Below, piece by piece: positions 12,958-13,686 of a stretch of 13,686 nucleotides of DNA. The DNA is taken from contig CALDZS010000068.1 in NCBI GenBank assembly GCA_937944065.1, forward strand, positions 1 through 13,686, given 5' to 3'. Source of the DNA: an uncultured Amylibacter sp. Its GTDB lineage: Bacteria > Pseudomonadota > Alphaproteobacteria > Rhodobacterales > Rhodobacteraceae. A program made the translations under genes and the position numbers. How positions within the stretch are numbered: position 1 is the first letter of the stretch; each line of letters begins with the position of its first letter. The notes below the pieces were generated by a model. That model was given only the letters and a program-made list of their open reading frames with translations, ran no database searches and had not been told where the DNA came from.

Positions 12958-13686
12958 GCGAAAGATTAGAAAAACTAACCTTAATCGGTGGTGTTGGTGC
13001 GCTCGTTGCAATCTGCGGGTTAGGTGCGCTTGGTATCTATAACAGCAAAGACGGGCCCAAAATGGGAGTTACCCAGCCGACTTCTGCCGTTTTGTCTCAG
13101 GCCGAGGCCGTGACCAGCACCGATATAGTTGCTGCGGATGTCACCCAAAATACCAACGAGGATGTGGTCGCAGTGATTGAAGCTGCTGACAACGCTCCAG
13201 TTGAAATCTCGGACCTGTCGCCTGAAATGCAAGTCATGGAGCGCGAAGCAGCTGAGCTGCAAGCAGAACTGGATGCGTTGGTCGCACAAGAAGAGGCCGC
13301 TAGGCAGGCTGCTGCTGCACAAATTGCCGCTGAAGAGGCCGCAGTCAAAAAGGCTGCCGCCGAAGAACTTGCCGCTAAGGAAGCCGCTGCCGCACAAGCT
13401 GCTGCCGAAGAGGCTGCTGCTAAAGAAGCCGCTGCTGCTCAAGTTGCTGCCGACGAACTTGCTGCTAAGGAAGCCGCTGCCGCACAAGCTGCTGCCGAAG
13501 AACTTGCCGCTAAAGAAGCCGCTGCCGCACAAGCTGCTGCCGACGAGCTTGCTGCCAAGGAAGCCGCTGCAGCGCAAGCTGCTGCCGACGAGCTTGCCGC
13601 TAAAGAAGCCGCTGCCGCACAAGCTGCCGCCGACGAGCTTGCTGCTAAAGAAGCCGCTGCCGCACAAGCTGCCGCCGACGAGCTTG
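12954..13686 (+). CDS. Membrane-anchored alanine-rich repeat protein, 3' end outside the window
   Basis: Not recognised as a named family. The reading frame is open from ATG 12954, inside the tolA stop (ATGA), to the window end: 244 residues, incomplete. Residues 1-7 are charged, 8-29 are a Gly/Ala-rich hydrophobic anchor (LIGGVGALVAICGLGALGI), and 30-90 are polar and acidic. From about residue 91 a helix-forming, coiled-coil-like stretch begins (EREAAELQAELDALVAQEEAARQ). From residue 137 it turns into 15-residue units of the type (D/E)ELAAKEAAAAQAAA. The predicted topology is N-in with a periplasmic stalk, like the first two domains of E. coli TolA. It lacks the Ser-x3-His anchor motif of TolA, so it is probably not driven by TolQR. 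There is no good ribosome-binding site, so translation likely depends on tolA. What follows the repeats, and whether tolB lies beyond, cannot be seen. Confidence 0.8.
   Translation, partial: MSERLEKLTLIGGVGALVAICGLGALGIYNSKDGPKMGVTQPTSAVLSQAEAVTSTDIVAADVTQNTNEDVVAVIEAADNAPVEISDLSPEMQVMEREAAELQAELDALVAQEEAARQAAAAQIAAEEAAVKKAAAEELAAKEAAAAQAAAEEAAAKEAAAAQVAADELAAKEAAAAQAAAEELAAKEAAAAQAAADELAAKEAAAAQAAADELAAKEAAAAQAAADELAAKEAAAAQAAADEL
13362..13686 (+). repeat. Tandem 45-bp coding repeats, seven full units plus a partial
   Basis: Units start at 13362, 13407, 13452, 13497, 13542, 13587 and 13632, with the first ten bases of an eighth at 13677. Each encodes 15 residues, with E or D first, E second, usually L third, then K at position 6, E at 7 and Q at 12. 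Most differences are synonymous or swap D/E or A/V, and the later units are closest to each other. This indicates recent expansion by slippage or unequal crossing-over. The unit 13407-13451 is the most divergent (A instead of L, V after Q). More degenerate versions precede it at about 13290-13361. The array continues beyond the window. Confidence 0.95.

Noticed and set aside
12954..13043. Lipoprotein signal at Cys21 of the repeat protein
   Set aside because: The residue before the cysteine is Ile, not Gly/Ala/Ser, so the LVAIC stretch is not a lipobox; the segment fits an uncleaved membrane anchor better.
13020..13667. Minus-strand ORF of 215 residues, Ser/Gly/Phe-rich, opposite the repeat gene
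   Set aside because: It is the mirror of GCN-rich coding repeats, which rarely make stops in reverse. The plus frame has a start coupled to tolA, a membrane anchor and helix-forming repeats.
13362..13686. CRISPR-like array
   Set aside because: The 45-bp units are directly adjacent with no spacers and keep an open reading frame; this is a protein repeat.

Overview
The window looks like chromosomal core sequence of a Rhodobacterales alphaproteobacterium, probably a roseobacter-type marine member with fairly low GC for that group. The evidence is the alphaproteobacterial style of the S4, PrmA, RuvC and Tol proteins, a small DUF1127 protein, an exported DUF3047 protein, and the gene order ruvC-ruvA-ruvB-(unknown)-ybgC-tolQ-tolR-tolA. 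I see no insertion sequence, phage, CRISPR array, tRNA or rRNA. All complete genes appear intact, and no gene-free stretch exceeds about 250 bases.

Layout. (1) 1-907: rpsD (ribosomal protein S4) stands alone, with a good sigma-70-type promoter, a leader of about 120 nt and a strong intrinsic terminator. (2) 1011-1661: a secreted DUF3047 protein. (3) 1731-5335: a tight co-directional set of an MFS permease, a MATE-family exporter and rsgA (30S-assembly GTPase), with 7-nt gaps between genes. (4) 5401-6279: prmA (ribosomal protein L11 methyltransferase). (5) 6335-6754: a one-membrane-segment protein with a very basic N-terminal tail, converging on a minus-strand DUF1127 gene (6764-6979). A perfect 10-bp inverted repeat lies at the convergence point. 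(6) 7228-9466: ruvCAB, the Holliday junction resolvase and branch-migration motor, with a one-mismatch alphaproteobacterial LexA box upstream. (7) 9463-10119: an unrecognised soluble protein overlapping the end of ruvB. (8) 10109-13686: ybgC, tolQ, tolR and tolA of the Tol-Pal cell-envelope system, then an unexpected gene that runs off the window.

How the genes work together. rpsD, rsgA and prmA all serve the ribosome. ruvCAB process recombination intermediates. YbgC-TolQ-TolR-TolA form the inner-membrane side of the machine that uses the proton gradient to act on the outer membrane during division. Overlapping stops and starts link ruvC/ruvA, ruvB/unknown, unknown/ybgC and tolA/last gene, so the second half reads as nearly continuous transcription from ruvC to the window end. 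A possible extra promoter lies before tolQ.

The most unusual item is the last gene. Where tolB usually follows tolA, there is a gene translationally overlapping tolA. It encodes one N-terminal membrane anchor followed by an alanine-rich helix built from near-identical 15-residue (45-bp) tandem repeats. It resembles the helical stalk of enterobacterial TolA, while the TolA in this window has a proline-rich stalk instead.
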